The notes below the pieces were generated by a model that ran no database searches, was not told where the DNA came from, and was given only the letters and a program-made list of their open reading frames with translations. A stretch of 64,000 bases of DNA from Streptococcus oralis (GTDB lineage Bacteria > Bacillota > Bacilli > Lactobacillales > Streptococcaceae), in NCBI RefSeq assembly GCF_003943415.1, contig NZ_RJPK01000002.1, forward strand, positions 248,001 to 312,000, given 5' to 3'. The translations under genes and the position numbers were made by a program. Positions within the stretch are counted from its first letter, which is position 1. Each line of letters opens with the position of its first letter. Positions 8,353 through 17,258 of this stretch are shown here, in pieces.

Positions 8353-10035
8353 CTATTCATCCTGGATAGTGATTCGATAGCGAACACCTTCTTGCTCAGC
8401 TGACTCTACACTGATTTGGTAGCGATCCCCAAAATAGAGGACAAAGCGTTCGTGTACATTCACTATTCCGATTGACTGCCGCTCACCGATGTAGCTTGCT
8501 TCGTGCTCAAAACTTCTCTGAGTTAGTTTTTCTTGCAAGCTAGCTAGTTTCTCAGCAGTCATCCCGCGACCATTGTCTACCACTAGGATTTCAACAAAAC
8601 CTTGGCCCTTCAAAACCTTGATGCTGATTACATTGTCTGTTCGGCGGTGGTCAATACCGTGGGCAAAGTAGTTTTCGACCAATGGTTGAAGCGTAAACTT
8701 GGGAATCTTCATATTTTCTAATTCTGGCGCGATCTTAAAGCCATAGGCAACTGACTTTGGATAACGCACCATACAGAGATAGCTGTATTTGCGACAAAAT
8801 TCTAATTCTTGTTTCAGCGTCGTTTCCCGCTCGTCGGAGATATTATTGCGTAGTAAACTGCTAAATTCATAGATAATATCCGCCAGTTCATCTTGGCTTT
8901 CCATGACGGCATACATGCGCAGAAACTCTAAGGTATTGTACATAAAGTGAGGATTGATTTGAGCTTGCAGTGCTCGCATATTGGCATCTTTTTGACTGAG
9001 CTCTAGCTGGTAAATATCGTGGATATTCTTTTCCAGTCGATCCAACATATCATTGGTGGTTTCTGCGATGAGGAGCAATTCCTGATCTTTTTCAGAAGTA
9101 TCGATGCGAAGTCCCTCTTCTCCTTGAGCAATCACCTCGATAGAATCTACTAAATCTACGACCTGCCTTTGGTAATTGGAGAAGGTCTGCCTCAAGGTCA
9201 CATATAAAATAATAATAAAGAGAACACTCAAACCAACAATGACAGCAGAACTGGTCAAAGTGCCCTTAAGAACAAAATCCTTAGGAACTGCTGATTGGAC
9301 TTGATAGCCATGTGATGTCAAACCAACAATCCAATTTTCCCGTTCAGCTACTACATTTTCCCCTATATGAAACAATTCAGTATCAAAAGGGGAGGTGATC
9401 GTCACGGCCACAGGAATCAGACCGCGAGTATTATCAATTGCTTGGTAAAGTACATCCTGCGATAAAGAAATGTAGATAACACCTAGAGACTGATCGGAGT
9501 TAGGATCAAGTACTGGTATGGCAAAACTATTGGCTGCTGGTTTGAAATCCTCAGCAAGAATTTTCTCTCCGCTACGTTTCTCTCTAGTAGAAACGTAGAC
9601 TTCCTTGTAGTCTTGCAAAACAATTGCAACACCTGTCACAAAGTCATTTCTTACATACAAATCATCAATGTTTTCATACAAGGATACTGAGACATAGGGA
9701 GACGCTTTACGTTGCAACAGCCAGTAAAAATAATCCGATGTACTCAGACTAAAATACTTGTAAATCCCTTCAATCCGTGCTCGATTTTCAACCAGTTCCT
9801 GCGCTAGCTGAGTCGACTCTCTATGGTAATATTCAATCTCACTCACTGTCCGAGTCGTCACACGTTGAGCTACTCGTTGAGCTTCTTTTTCACGAGAACT
9901 CCAGTCAGCATAGGAGAGCATGACCGCAAAGCTTGCAATGATGGCAATCATCACCAAGGTATAGATGCGCAAGAGCGAGTGGAGCCAGAACGGCTTCATT
10001 TTATTTTGTCGCCAATTTTTCATGGATACTTTCAT
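8353..10035 (-). CDS. Sensor histidine kinase, YesM/LytS-like (His_kinase PF06580 type)
   Basis: A membrane sensor partnered with the adjacent YesN-like regulator (pneumococcal HK07 by context). A transmembrane helix near the N-terminus (LLRIYTLVMIAIIASFAVML) and a second (TSSAVIVGLSVLFIIILYV) flank an extracellular sensing domain of about 200 residues. A HAMP-like linker, the phospho-acceptor H-box QINPHFMYNTLEFL, N-box PLVENYFAHG and G-box VVDNGRGM follow. The frame opens at 10080, but the real start is one of the nested ATGs at 10035, 10023 or 9999; I chose 10035 (GGAAC upstream). ATG 9999 would be coupled to the upstream stop (TAAAATG). It overlaps the DUF624 gene either way or abuts it. 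Confidence 0.92.
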   Translation of the reverse strand: MKVSMKNWRQNKMKPFWLHSLLRIYTLVMIAIIASFAVMLSYADWSSREKEAQRVAQRVTTRTVSEIEYYHRESTQLAQELVENRARIEGIYKYFSLSTSDYFYWLLQRKASPYVSVSLYENIDDLYVRNDFVTGVAIVLQDYKEVYVSTREKRSGEKILAEDFKPAANSFAIPVLDPNSDQSLGVIYISLSQDVLYQAIDNTRGLIPVAVTITSPFDTELFHIGENVVAERENWIVGLTSHGYQVQSAVPKDFVLKGTLTSSAVIVGLSVLFIIILYVTLRQTFSNYQRQVVDLVDSIEVIAQGEEGLRIDTSEKDQELLLIAETTNDMLDRLEKNIHDIYQLELSQKDANMRALQAQINPHFMYNTLEFLRMYAVMESQDELADIIYEFSSLLRNNISDERETTLKQELEFCRKYSYLCMVRYPKSVAYGFKIAPELENMKIPKFTLQPLVENYFAHGIDHRRTDNVISIKVLKGQGFVEILVVDNGRGMTAEKLASLQEKLTQRSFEHEASYIGERQSIGIVNVHERFVLYFGDRYQISVESAEQEGVRYRITIQDE

Positions 10036-10615
10036 ATACGGGTTCCAACATATCACTGATAAAGAAATGCCACACACCAATTCCTACAAAAAAGAGGAGG
10101 GCAGGCATATAGTAACCAATTCCTACAAGCATGACCGTACCAAATAAAACCTTGGCAATTGCCGGTAAATTCATAAAAATCCCGATAAGAGCGAGTTTTA
10201 CAGTATTTCGATAAGAGAGCTCATAGTGAACTTGGAGTTTCAATGAAACGGTATAAGCCAAAAAAACAAAGGCAACAACAAGGATATTGAGAAAGGTTGC
10301 CAAGAGATGGAAGATAGTCTGATGGGGCAATTGAACCAAAAGGTACAAACCATAGACTAAGACTAGATCCACAAGTACAAAACTGTAGAAAGCGAGGTTA
10401 CTCTTGACAAAATTACTCTTATACAATTCCCAAGCTTCTTTCAAACTATAAGCCCGATAAGTATAACCGTTCTCTGCATATAAACTCATAAGAGTTGCAC
10501 TAGCTGGTGCCAAACCAAAGACTACACCTCCTGCTAGTGTTAATAACCAGAAAAAAGCCGTCGCAATCATTCCCAAAAAGATACGATTAAAGACGAATTC
10601 TAGAAATTTTCCCAT
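10001..10615 (-). CDS. YesL/DUF624 family membrane protein
   Basis: A 204-residue polytopic protein with about five hydrophobic segments. The N-terminal pattern (RIFLGMIATAFFWLLTLAGGVVFGLAPASATL) is characteristic of the DUF624/YesL family, found beside YesMN two-component systems and sugar ABC transporters in Firmicutes. It is the first gene of the leftward operon YesL-like / kinase / regulator / membrane protein, with AAGGAGAGTAGC before its ATG. Its molecular role is unknown; an accessory role in signal sensing is inferred from context only. It is followed immediately by, and partly overlaps, the kinase gene. Confidence 0.88.
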   Translation of the reverse strand: MGKFLEFVFNRIFLGMIATAFFWLLTLAGGVVFGLAPASATLMSLYAENGYTYRAYSLKEAWELYKSNFVKSNLAFYSFVLVDLVLVYGLYLLVQLPHQTIFHLLATFLNILVVAFVFLAYTVSLKLQVHYELSYRNTVKLALIGIFMNLPAIAKVLFGTVMLVGIGYYMPALLFFVGIGVWHFFISDMLEPVYESIHEKLATK

Positions 10616-10748
10616 GCTACTCTCCTTAAACTAACGATGTAACTATTATATCATATTTCAAGCGTTTTCAAAAATATAGAACTCCCATTTACAATCCTCA
10701 AAAAGCGTGATACAATTGATTTTGACAGTTTTATATAAGGAGATTCTC

Positions 10749-11318
10749 ATGAAGAAAAATATCTTAACTACCCTCTTAGCCGTCGTTCTCTACTTCCTCT
10801 GTCTAGGAATCGGAGTATTACTTGGACACTTGGTAGACTCAACGGGCAATATGTTCTATGCGCCTGCCTTTTCTGCCCTTGTCGGGGGTAGCGTCTACAT
10901 GCTTCTTTTAGCAAAGGTTCCTCGTTTTGGAGCGATTACCACTCTCGGACTCTTTATGGCTCTCTTTTTTCTAGCTAGTAAACACGGCGCTGGCGCTTTT
11001 CTACCAGGACTCGCCTGTGGTCTTGCAGCGGATGCTATCGCTCGCCTCGGCAACTATAAAGATCGAATCAAAAACACCCTCTCCTTCCTCGTCTTTGCTT
11101 TTAGCACAAGTGGTCCTATCTTCCTCATGTGGATCAGTCCCAAAGCTTATGAAGCAACTCTACTCGCTCGTGGAAAATCCCAAGAATACATTGACCGTAT
11201 CATGGTCGCTCCAGAGCTAGACAAAATTTTTCTTTTTGTCGCAAGCATCCTTCTAGGTGCCTTGATTGGGGCTTTGCTTGGGCAGTTTCTAAGTCAAAAA
11301 ATAGCCGATAAAATGTAA
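10749..11318 (+). CDS. MptD-type putative ECF transporter S component
   Basis: A 189-residue integral membrane protein with about five or six hydrophobic segments, matching the MptD/TIGR02185 group of predicted energy-coupling-factor S components: substrate-binding membrane subunits that share a common ATPase/T module encoded elsewhere. The start is ATG 10749 (MKKNILTTLLAVV) after ATAAGGAGATTCTC; an upstream in-frame codon at 10707 lies before the ribosome-binding site. It is transcribed rightward, divergent from the YesL operon, and ends at a bidirectional terminator. The substrate cannot be deduced from the sequence. Confidence 0.8.
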   Translation: MKKNILTTLLAVVLYFLCLGIGVLLGHLVDSTGNMFYAPAFSALVGGSVYMLLLAKVPRFGAITTLGLFMALFFLASKHGAGAFLPGLACGLAADAIARLGNYKDRIKNTLSFLVFAFSTSGPIFLMWISPKAYEATLLARGKSQEYIDRIMVAPELDKIFLFVASILLGALIGALLGQFLSQKIADKM

Positions 11319-11321
11319 CGT

Positions 11322-11364
11322 AAAAGCCCTGAAGACTAGTAATACCTAGCTCCAGGGCCTTTTT
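11322..11364. terminator. Bidirectional terminator between the MptD-like gene and the dlt-like operon
   Basis: AAAAGCCCTG (11322-11331) pairs with CAGGGC (11353-11358) and is followed by CTTTTT on the plus strand. On the minus strand the mirror hairpin ends in TTTTA. It serves the two convergent units. Confidence 0.8.
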
Positions 11365-11374
11365 GTATACAATC

Positions 11375-11533
11375 TTAAAATTCACTATAGATAAATTCTT
11401 GGATGTTCGAAAAATCGGTCACAAAACAATAAATCACGATACTTAAGATAACTGTATAGAAAAATAGTGTCCACAAGATTAAACGCTGTGTGTTAGTTAG
11501 CTTGGTTTGCAAATTTGTAAAGTTCTTTTTCAA
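11375..11533 (-). CDS. DltX-like acyl-relay microprotein (52 aa)
   Basis: A small frame that I read on the minus strand after, and overlapping by 41 bases, the DltD-like gene. It encodes 52 residues: a short basic N-terminus (MKKNFTNLQTKL), one transmembrane helix (about residues 18-38, LILWTLFFYTVILSIVIYCF) and a C-terminus ending QEFIYSEF. Canonical DltX ends in FIYNEF, the hexapeptide whose tyrosine has been proposed to relay D-alanine from DltB to DltD; here only Asn becomes Ser and the tyrosine (Y49) is kept. No ATG is in frame; the likely start is TTG 11531-11533, behind AAAGGATGGATGGAAG. An alternative is TTG 11510-11512. The position as last gene of a dltB-dltD operon supports the call. 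Confidence 0.78.
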   Translation of the reverse strand: MKKNFTNLQTKLTNTQRLILWTLFFYTVILSIVIYCFVTDFSNIQEFIYSEF

Positions 11534-12665
11534 CTTCCATCCATCCTTTCACTCCAACGTGCATCACGTCAAATAAAAAGTAATCATCATACTCTCTGTT
11601 TCCATAGTTTAATACGGTTGCACCATGGCTTTTTGCGACATCTTCTATTTTTTTATAAGTTTTTTCCCGCATCTCTCTTGAGACACCTGTGTAGTCGTTC
11701 CATTTCCCGTTTACTGGGAAAATAATGACCTCAACTTCAATGCCCAATTCTTTAGCAACTGTCAAGAAGAGTTCCATATCTGAATATTCTGGTGACTCCA
11801 GGTAGCTCAAATCTTTGTTAGAATCTTTCAGCGATGCATAGCGATCTTTCAAGTAAGTATTGTAGTAGTTATTATCCACCGCATAGTCATTGTTGTCTGT
11901 TTTCTTTTTGACCTCTTCTACAAACTGATTCGTCATTTTCTCCCAATCATAGTCTGGGGTTTTATCTCCAAGCGAAGGATAATCTGATTTAGCATGTTTT
12001 TGATAAAAAGTCTGTTTGAGCTTAAAGGAATACATCGCATTCTCAAACTCTAATAGTTTTTTATCAACAATGATTCCTTTTCCATCTATGAAATAACTTT
12101 TATATTTTCTGTAGATGTCATTTTGTTGCTTGTTCCCTTTGGTAATCTCAATAATGCGATTGATTATTTTTTCTTTCGTTTCTTTGCTAATCTTGTCATT
12201 ATCTAGCATGTGGAAAATATGTTCCTGAGAAGCCTTGTTCAAAAAGGCATCTTGATGGGTCCCATCTTTTTCAAACCACTGAACAGACTCTACTATAGCT
12301 ACTTTTCGCTTAGTCATAGCTCCTTCAATAGAACCCAAGGTCGTAGCCTGAATGATGTTTTGAGAATAACTGGTCCCAATCTGCATGATATTAAAATCGT
12401 TGTAGTTAAAAATCTTATTTGGATGATAGTCTTCATTTATCGTCGCGACCAACTCTGAAGAACCCATTAGAACCAGTGTGTTGGGAGTGATATTGCTTGT
12501 TAAAATATCTCTACTTTTATACTTTTCATACGAGGTGCTATAACGAATACTGTTATCCTTGACTTTATAATAATCATCAATCTTCTTGACATACGTCACA
12601 TTTAAAAGGGCAAGCGTCGCAATTACGAGCACAAGCGATAGTAAAAATGCTTTTAATTTAATCAT
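11493..12665 (-). CDS. DltD-like SGNH-family acyl-transfer protein (orphan copy)
   Basis: A 390-residue protein with one N-terminal membrane anchor (residues 5-25) and an extracellular SGNH-hydrolase-like domain. The nucleophile block is LVLMGSSELV (S70) and the Asp/His pair lies in FLFDVMHVGVKGW near the C-terminus, matching DltD, which completes D-alanylation of teichoic acids. It is somewhat shorter than standard DltD. It follows a DltB-like MBOAT gene by 47 bases and overlaps a DltX-like microprotein; no dltA or dltC is nearby. It may therefore work with the cell's main DltA/DltC or with another acyl donor. Start ATG 12663-12665. Family assignment is strong; the acyl group and acceptor are unknown. 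Confidence 0.87.
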   Translation of the reverse strand: MIKLKAFLLSLVLVIATLALLNVTYVKKIDDYYKVKDNSIRYSTSYEKYKSRDILTSNITPNTLVLMGSSELVATINEDYHPNKIFNYNDFNIMQIGTSYSQNIIQATTLGSIEGAMTKRKVAIVESVQWFEKDGTHQDAFLNKASQEHIFHMLDNDKISKETKEKIINRIIEITKGNKQQNDIYRKYKSYFIDGKGIIVDKKLLEFENAMYSFKLKQTFYQKHAKSDYPSLGDKTPDYDWEKMTNQFVEEVKKKTDNNDYAVDNNYYNTYLKDRYASLKDSNKDLSYLESPEYSDMELFLTVAKELGIEVEVIIFPVNGKWNDYTGVSREMREKTYKKIEDVAKSHGATVLNYGNREYDDYFLFDVMHVGVKGWMEVEKELYKFANQAN

Positions 12666-12712
12666 CTCGTTTTATCCTATCCCTTCGATCTGTCCGATTT
12701 CTTTTCAATCTC

Positions 12713-13867
12713 TTATCTCTTTAAAATCGTAAGCAAGATTTTATAGGGTTCACCTGAAAAGATAAAGAAACCAATCATAACCAAATTCATGGTCACAAAC
12801 CAACTTAGTAGCTTATACCATTTTTGGTTTTTATTTTTCTTATAAAAATTGCTTTTCTTTTGATACACTTCAAATCCAGCCATCAAGACACCATGGTAAA
12901 AACCATAGACAATGTAACTAGCACTAAGACCATGCCAAAAACCCATGACCAACATATTGACCATATAGGCATAGGTTGCATTGTGTAGTCTATTTTTAAA
13001 CCATTTTTTCCTGATAACCTGCATCAATACTCTTGAAAACACAAAATCTCTCAACCAGGTCGACAAGGTGATATGCCATCTGGTCCAGAAATCCTTGATA
13101 TCGACACTCAAGAAAGGTTTGTTAAAGTTCATTGGTGTCTGAATACCTAGAATATTACTACTTCCAACGGCCATTAGACTATAGCCCGCAAAGTCGAAGA
13201 ACAGATACAAGGTATAGAGGTACATATACTTGATTGAGTAAACGACTGTGCCAGTATTATTTAGAGTGAGTAACATCTGGTAAACATAGGTTGATAAAAC
13301 AACCTTGTAAAGAAGGCCTAGAACGATACGATATACACCGTCCCCTGCTAACTCCAGATACTCTTTTCGGGGCATGACCTCGTTTATCTCTTTTAAAAAT
13401 CTCCTACTCCGATCAATCGGACCAGCACTAACTGTTGGGAAAAAGAGTAAAAACTGTAAGTAATCTTTTACACTGACTTTTTCTTTTATCAAGCCATCCG
13501 ATATTTCTAGCATGATCTGAATGGTCTTAAAGGACATGTAAGAAATTCCAATAAAGGCCAACAAATGCAGAGAAGTCAAGGCAAAGACCTTATTGATTAC
13601 TAAAGGAAGAATGGAAAGGAAAACCAGTGGTTTCAGCCTCTTTGCTTCTATCCTCTGTGCTAGAAAAACCAGAAAATATTGATAAACGACAAAGGCAAGC
13701 AAATAGACAATCATTGCTCGACTCTTACCATAGATAGCTCCTACAAATAAGAGGGAGAGCGTCAAAATATAGTAGTCCTTACGTTTTTCAAAAAAGTTTA
13801 CCACAAAACCAATCAGTAAAACTACAAACAAGAGAAGGAAAAACTCATTCCCCTCAAAATAATTCAT
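12713..13867 (-). CDS. DltB-like MBOAT membrane acyltransferase (orphan copy)
   Basis: A 384-residue polytopic protein of the membrane-bound O-acyltransferase family. It has the conserved DIKDFWTRWHITLSTWLRDF block and the catalytic histidine in VMGFWHGLS (H312). DltB transfers D-alanine across the membrane from DltC; PatA and AlgI relatives do the same with acetyl groups. The N-terminal half (FPTVSAGPIDRSRRF) is DltB-like. First gene of a three-gene operon with DltD-like and DltX-like proteins, reading from its own promoter (TATAAT at 13963-13968). The neighbouring genes on both sides appear adjacent in S. pneumoniae as I remember it, so the operon looks like an accessory insertion. Start ATG 13867. 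Confidence 0.86.
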   Translation of the reverse strand: MNYFEGNEFFLLLFVVLLIGFVVNFFEKRKDYYILTLSLLFVGAIYGKSRAMIVYLLAFVVYQYFLVFLAQRIEAKRLKPLVFLSILPLVINKVFALTSLHLLAFIGISYMSFKTIQIMLEISDGLIKEKVSVKDYLQFLLFFPTVSAGPIDRSRRFLKEINEVMPRKEYLELAGDGVYRIVLGLLYKVVLSTYVYQMLLTLNNTGTVVYSIKYMYLYTLYLFFDFAGYSLMAVGSSNILGIQTPMNFNKPFLSVDIKDFWTRWHITLSTWLRDFVFSRVLMQVIRKKWFKNRLHNATYAYMVNMLVMGFWHGLSASYIVYGFYHGVLMAGFEVYQKKSNFYKKNKNQKWYKLLSWFVTMNLVMIGFFIFSGEPYKILLTILKR

Positions 13868-13962
13868 ATCAACCGAACTCCTTTTTCATTTTCTCATCTC
13901 GCTTCAAGGTTTATCTTTCTAGTTTTTTCCTATCCTATCACCAGAGAGAGTTAGCTTTATCT

Positions 13963-13972
13963 ATTATACCAT
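13963..13972 (-). promoter_or_regulatory. Extended -10 promoter of the dlt-like operon
   Basis: On the minus strand the sequence ATGGTATAAT gives a TGN-extended consensus -10 (TATAAT, 13963-13968), with a poor -35. It lies about 95 bases before the DltB-like start codon and after the metI terminator, so the operon is transcribed independently of met. Confidence 0.6.
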
Positions 13973-14015
13973 AATTTAAAAACTTTAAATGCCCCTGTTG
14001 GCAGCTTCCTAGAAC

Positions 14016-14040
14016 AAAAAAGAGCCCTTCGGCTCTTTTT
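14016..14040 (-). terminator. Terminator of the met operon
   Basis: AAAAAGAGCC / GGCTCTTTTT stem with CTTC loop, overlapping the metI stop codon; strong on the minus strand with T5. Confidence 0.9.
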
Positions 14041-14731
14041 ATTTATGACTTAATTTCTTGGTCAAGAAATCTCCCAAGAACTGGATCGTAAAGATAATCA
14101 AGATGATAATGATGGTTGCTAAAACTGTCACATCGTGATTGAAACGGTTAAATCCATAAGCGATGGCTACGTTACCGATACCACCAGCACCAACTGCTCC
14201 CGCCATAGCTGTTTCACCAACAAGTGAAATCAAGGTCACAGTCGTCACACGAATCAAATCTGGAAGACCTTCTGATAGATAAACACCAACGATATCCCAG
14301 AAAGTCGCACCACTAGCCTGTGCCGCCTCAATGACACCACCATCTAGCTCAGCCAAGACAACCTGCACCTGACGAGCAAAGAAGGCAAAGACTGCAAAAG
14401 AAAGTGGCACAAGGGCTGCATTTGGCCCGATACTAGTCTTGACAATCAAGTGAGAGAGTGGAGACAAGATAGCCAAAAGGATGATAAAGGGAACCGCACG
14501 GAAAATAGAGGTAATCTTGTCTAAAATCCAAAAGATAACCTTATTTTCCAAGACACCGCCTGGCGCTGTCAAGACGAGGAAAAGACCTGCCACCAGCCCC
14601 AAGAACCCTCCGATGATGAAGGAAAGAACTGTCATATAAAGAGTTAGGTAGATGGCTGTTCCCCAGCCAGCCTGACCAGCCCAGCCCATCTTGTAGACAT
14701 TTGGTAAATAGGTTTGAATCAATGATTCCAT
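14039..14731 (-). CDS. metI: Methionine ABC transporter permease MetI
   Basis: A 230-residue permease with five or six membrane spans and the BPD-transport ABC-interaction loop (EAAQASGATFWDIVGVYLSEGLPDLI). It forms the channel of the D/L-methionine importer together with MetN and MetQ. The Shine-Dalgarno GGGAGGACAG precedes ATG 14731, and the ORF begins essentially at the metN stop codon (14733), implying translational coupling. Last gene of metQ-M20 peptidase-metN-metI, ended by a terminator overlapping its stop. Confidence 0.95.
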   Translation of the reverse strand: MESLIQTYLPNVYKMGWAGQAGWGTAIYLTLYMTVLSFIIGGFLGLVAGLFLVLTAPGGVLENKVIFWILDKITSIFRAVPFIILLAILSPLSHLIVKTSIGPNAALVPLSFAVFAFFARQVQVVLAELDGGVIEAAQASGATFWDIVGVYLSEGLPDLIRVTTVTLISLVGETAMAGAVGAGGIGNVAIAYGFNRFNHDVTVLATIIIILIIFTIQFLGDFLTKKLSHK

Positions 14732-14732
14732 C

Positions 14733-15794
14733 TTACTGTCCTCCCTTCAATACTTTTAACTGCACACCAGCCTGACGGATGGCTTCTTGGGCACCTGCTA
14801 GTGCTGCTTTTTCTCCTGACAAGACCACAACCAATTCTCCAACAGGAGTGCCGTCGAGAATTTCGATATTTCCATAGAGGATATTAGCCGTTACTTGGTA
14901 ATGTTTGTACAATTCATTCAAAAGTGGCTCATCTGTCGAAGCCCCTGCATACTTGAGCTGCACTAAGATACTGTTCTCAGATAAGTGCTCTACGATTTCT
15001 TGCTTCTCAATCTTAACCATGGCTTCATCAATACCTGTGGCAGTTGAGATAAAGTCCTGAGTCAAAGGTTGTTTAGGATCTGAGAAGATTTCAAGGACAC
15101 TACCTTCTTCAATCAAACGGCCATCCTGCATAACTGCCACACGGTTAGCAATGTCTTTAACAATCTGCATTTCGTGTGTAATCAGGACAACGGTCAAGCC
15201 TAATTTTTGGTTCAAATCTTGCAACAAGGCCAAAATCTGCTTGGTTGTCTTAGGGTCAAGGGCAGAAGTTGACTCATCTGAAATCAAGATTTTTGGATCA
15301 TTTGCCAAGGCACGCGCAATGGCTACACGCTGTTTTTGCCCTCCTGATAGTTGTGAAGGGTAGTTTTCGGCACGATCCGCCAAGCCAACCAAGTCCAACA
15401 ACTTAGCCACTTTAGCTTTCTTTTCTTCCTTGCTGAGCCCAGAGTGTTTGAGGGCAAAGGCTACATTTTCCTCTGCTGTCTTTTGACTCATCAGGTTAAA
15501 ATGCTGGAAAATCATCCCAATGTCTTGACGCTTACGACGCAACTGCTCTGCAGTCAAGGTCACCTTGCCGTCAAAAATCACATCGTTATCAATGGTAATT
15601 TTCCCAGCAGATGGCTTTTGCAAGAGGTTAATCACCCGTACAAGGGTTGATTTCCCTGCTCCAGAATATCCTACGATTCCGTAGATATCCCCTTCTTGGA
15701 TGTGAATGGTCACATCCTTGACCGCTGTGATGGTTCTCTTCTTTTGGTGAAAGGTCACATCGATCTGATCTAACTTGATAATATCTCTACTCAT
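14733..15794 (-). CDS. metN: Methionine ABC transporter ATP-binding protein MetN
   Basis: A 353-residue ATPase energising methionine import. Walker [11 protein letters not shown] (residue 43 on), Q-loop, signature [15 protein letters not shown], Walker [10 protein letters not shown] and the switch His in VLITHEM are all present. The C-terminal ~100 residues form the NIL regulatory domain ([26 protein letters not shown]), which in MetN binds methionine and inhibits transport. It overlaps the upstream M20 peptidase gene by 8 bases and abuts metI. Start ATG 15792-15794. Confidence 0.96.
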   Translation of the reverse strand: MSRDIIKLDQIDVTFHQKKRTITAVKDVTIHIQEGDIYGIVGYSGAGKSTLVRVINLLQKPSAGKITIDNDVIFDGKVTLTAEQLRRKRQDIGMIFQHFNLMSQKTAEENVAFALKHSGLSKEEKKAKVAKLLDLVGLADRAENYPSQLSGGQKQRVAIARALANDPKILISDESTSALDPKTTKQILALLQDLNQKLGLTVVLITHEMQIVKDIANRVAVMQDGRLIEEGSVLEIFSDPKQPLTQDFISTATGIDEAMVKIEKQEIVEHLSENSILVQLKYAGASTDEPLLNELYKHYQVTANILYGNIEILDGTPVGELVVVLSGEKAALAGAQEAIRQAGVQLKVLKGGQ

Positions 15795-17160
15795 AGCTTC
15801 TAATCAGCTCCTCTACTAATTCAATATGGGTGTAGTAATCGGCGATTCGCACGTTTTCATCTCCACCGTGGTCTCGGCTATTGGCATTTCCTAGACCGAA
15901 GGCCACCATTGGTACCTCTAGGGCATCAAAGACCGTATGCATAGGCCCTGTCCCCGCTGTTGTCGGTAAGACTGAAACGCCCTGTGGATAGAATTTCTTG
16001 GCCAACTCAATCACATTGAGAATGGCTGGCGCACTCATATCGCTTCGATAGCTCATCTCTCCCAAGGTATAGTATAATTCTACCTTATCAAAGCCATTTT
16101 TGTCTAGCTGTTTCCGAATTTTTTCCAGAACATCATGCGGTTCTAGACCAGGAACCAAACGAACCTCTAGCTTAGCACTGGCTTCTGCAGGCAAAATCGT
16201 TTTGACCCCTTGCCCTTGATAGCCTGACTGGATTCCTTCTATATTGAGTGCAGGTTCAAAAAAGAATCGTTTGAGAAAGGCAGCACGCTCCTCTTGTAAG
16301 AGAGGCAATTCCAAGCTATAAATGCGACTGATTTCCTCAGGATTGCGTTGGGCGTAAGTATCCACCAAGGCTAGTTCTCGTTCATTTGGCTCTTGAACAT
16401 CCTCGTACAAGCCTTCTACCAAGATACGGCCATCTGCTGCACGCAGGCTACTTAAGGCCTGGATGAGATACCATGGTGCTGACTCCACAACTCCACCATA
16501 ACTCGAGTGGATATCCACATCAGCACTTTTTACCTTAGCATCAAATGTCACAATCCCTTTGTTTCCGCCAGAGATTTCCAGCTGCTCCAAGGCGTTCTTT
16601 GTACCTTGTTCCCAGACTAGCAAATCCGCCCCACGAAGTTTGTCTGCGTGTTTCTCTAAATACTTATCTAGATCCATGGAAGCAGACTCTTCTGCCCCTT
16701 CCATGATAAAGCTGATATTGACCGGCAGATCATCATGGTGTTGCATATATTTTCTCAGAGCACTCAAACGAGCCGTGATATGCCCCTTGTCGTCGTCAAC
16801 ACCACGCCCATACATAAAGCCATTTCGTACAGAAAGGGTAAAAGGATCCTCTGTCCACACCTGATCACCATCCGCTGGCACGGTGTCATAGTGGTTATAG
16901 AAGATCAAGGTCTTAGCATCTGGACGCGAACTCTTGAAATGCGCCATGACAAAGGGAGCCGTGTAGCTCTCATCAATCTCCACTTCAGCCCCTACGCTCT
17001 TGAAAATCTCACCCAGATAGTTTGCGACTTCCTTGAGCCCAACCTGCTGGGCAAAGACTGATTTCTTGGAAATCAAGGTACGCAAAACTTCAAAATAATG
17101 CTGGGTGACATGATCCTTTTCAAATTTTTCAATCTGTTCTTGTTCACTAGGAAAAACCAT
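15787..17160 (-). CDS. M20-family metallopeptidase within the methionine-uptake operon
   Basis: A 457-residue cytosolic hydrolase of the M20/M25/M40 dipeptidase-deacylase family. Metal-binding motifs are visible: [11 protein letters not shown] (His plus Asp), [10 protein letters not shown] (bridging Asp), MEGAEESAS (catalytic Glu pair), and the C-terminal [13 protein letters not shown] histidine; a lid/dimerisation domain sits in the middle. It is co-transcribed between metQ and metN, so it probably releases methionine from imported dipeptides or N-acyl-methionine. That role is inferred from operon context, not from residue specificity. Start ATG 17160; 3' end overlaps metN by 8 bases. Confidence 0.92.
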   Translation of the reverse strand: MVFPSEQEQIEKFEKDHVTQHYFEVLRTLISKKSVFAQQVGLKEVANYLGEIFKSVGAEVEIDESYTAPFVMAHFKSSRPDAKTLIFYNHYDTVPADGDQVWTEDPFTLSVRNGFMYGRGVDDDKGHITARLSALRKYMQHHDDLPVNISFIMEGAEESASMDLDKYLEKHADKLRGADLLVWEQGTKNALEQLEISGGNKGIVTFDAKVKSADVDIHSSYGGVVESAPWYLIQALSSLRAADGRILVEGLYEDVQEPNERELALVDTYAQRNPEEISRIYSLELPLLQEERAAFLKRFFFEPALNIEGIQSGYQGQGVKTILPAEASAKLEVRLVPGLEPHDVLEKIRKQLDKNGFDKVELYYTLGEMSYRSDMSAPAILNVIELAKKFYPQGVSVLPTTAGTGPMHTVFDALEVPMVAFGLGNANSRDHGGDENVRIADYYTHIELVEELIRSYE

Positions 17161-17223
17161 ATTCTCTCTACCTTTCTATGAACGTATAGTCTTCTTTACA
17201 ATCCATGCTCTAGACAAAAGTAA

Positions 17224-17247
17224 GAGGTGGAAACTCTCTCCCACCTC
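17224..17247 (-). terminator. Hairpin between metQ and the M20 peptidase gene
   Basis: GAGGTGG (17224-17230) pairs with CCACCTC (17241-17247). The T-run after it on the minus strand is weak, so it may attenuate transcription or stabilise the abundant metQ mRNA rather than terminate fully. Confidence 0.45.
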
Positions 17248-17258
17248 CCTGTGTCTTA

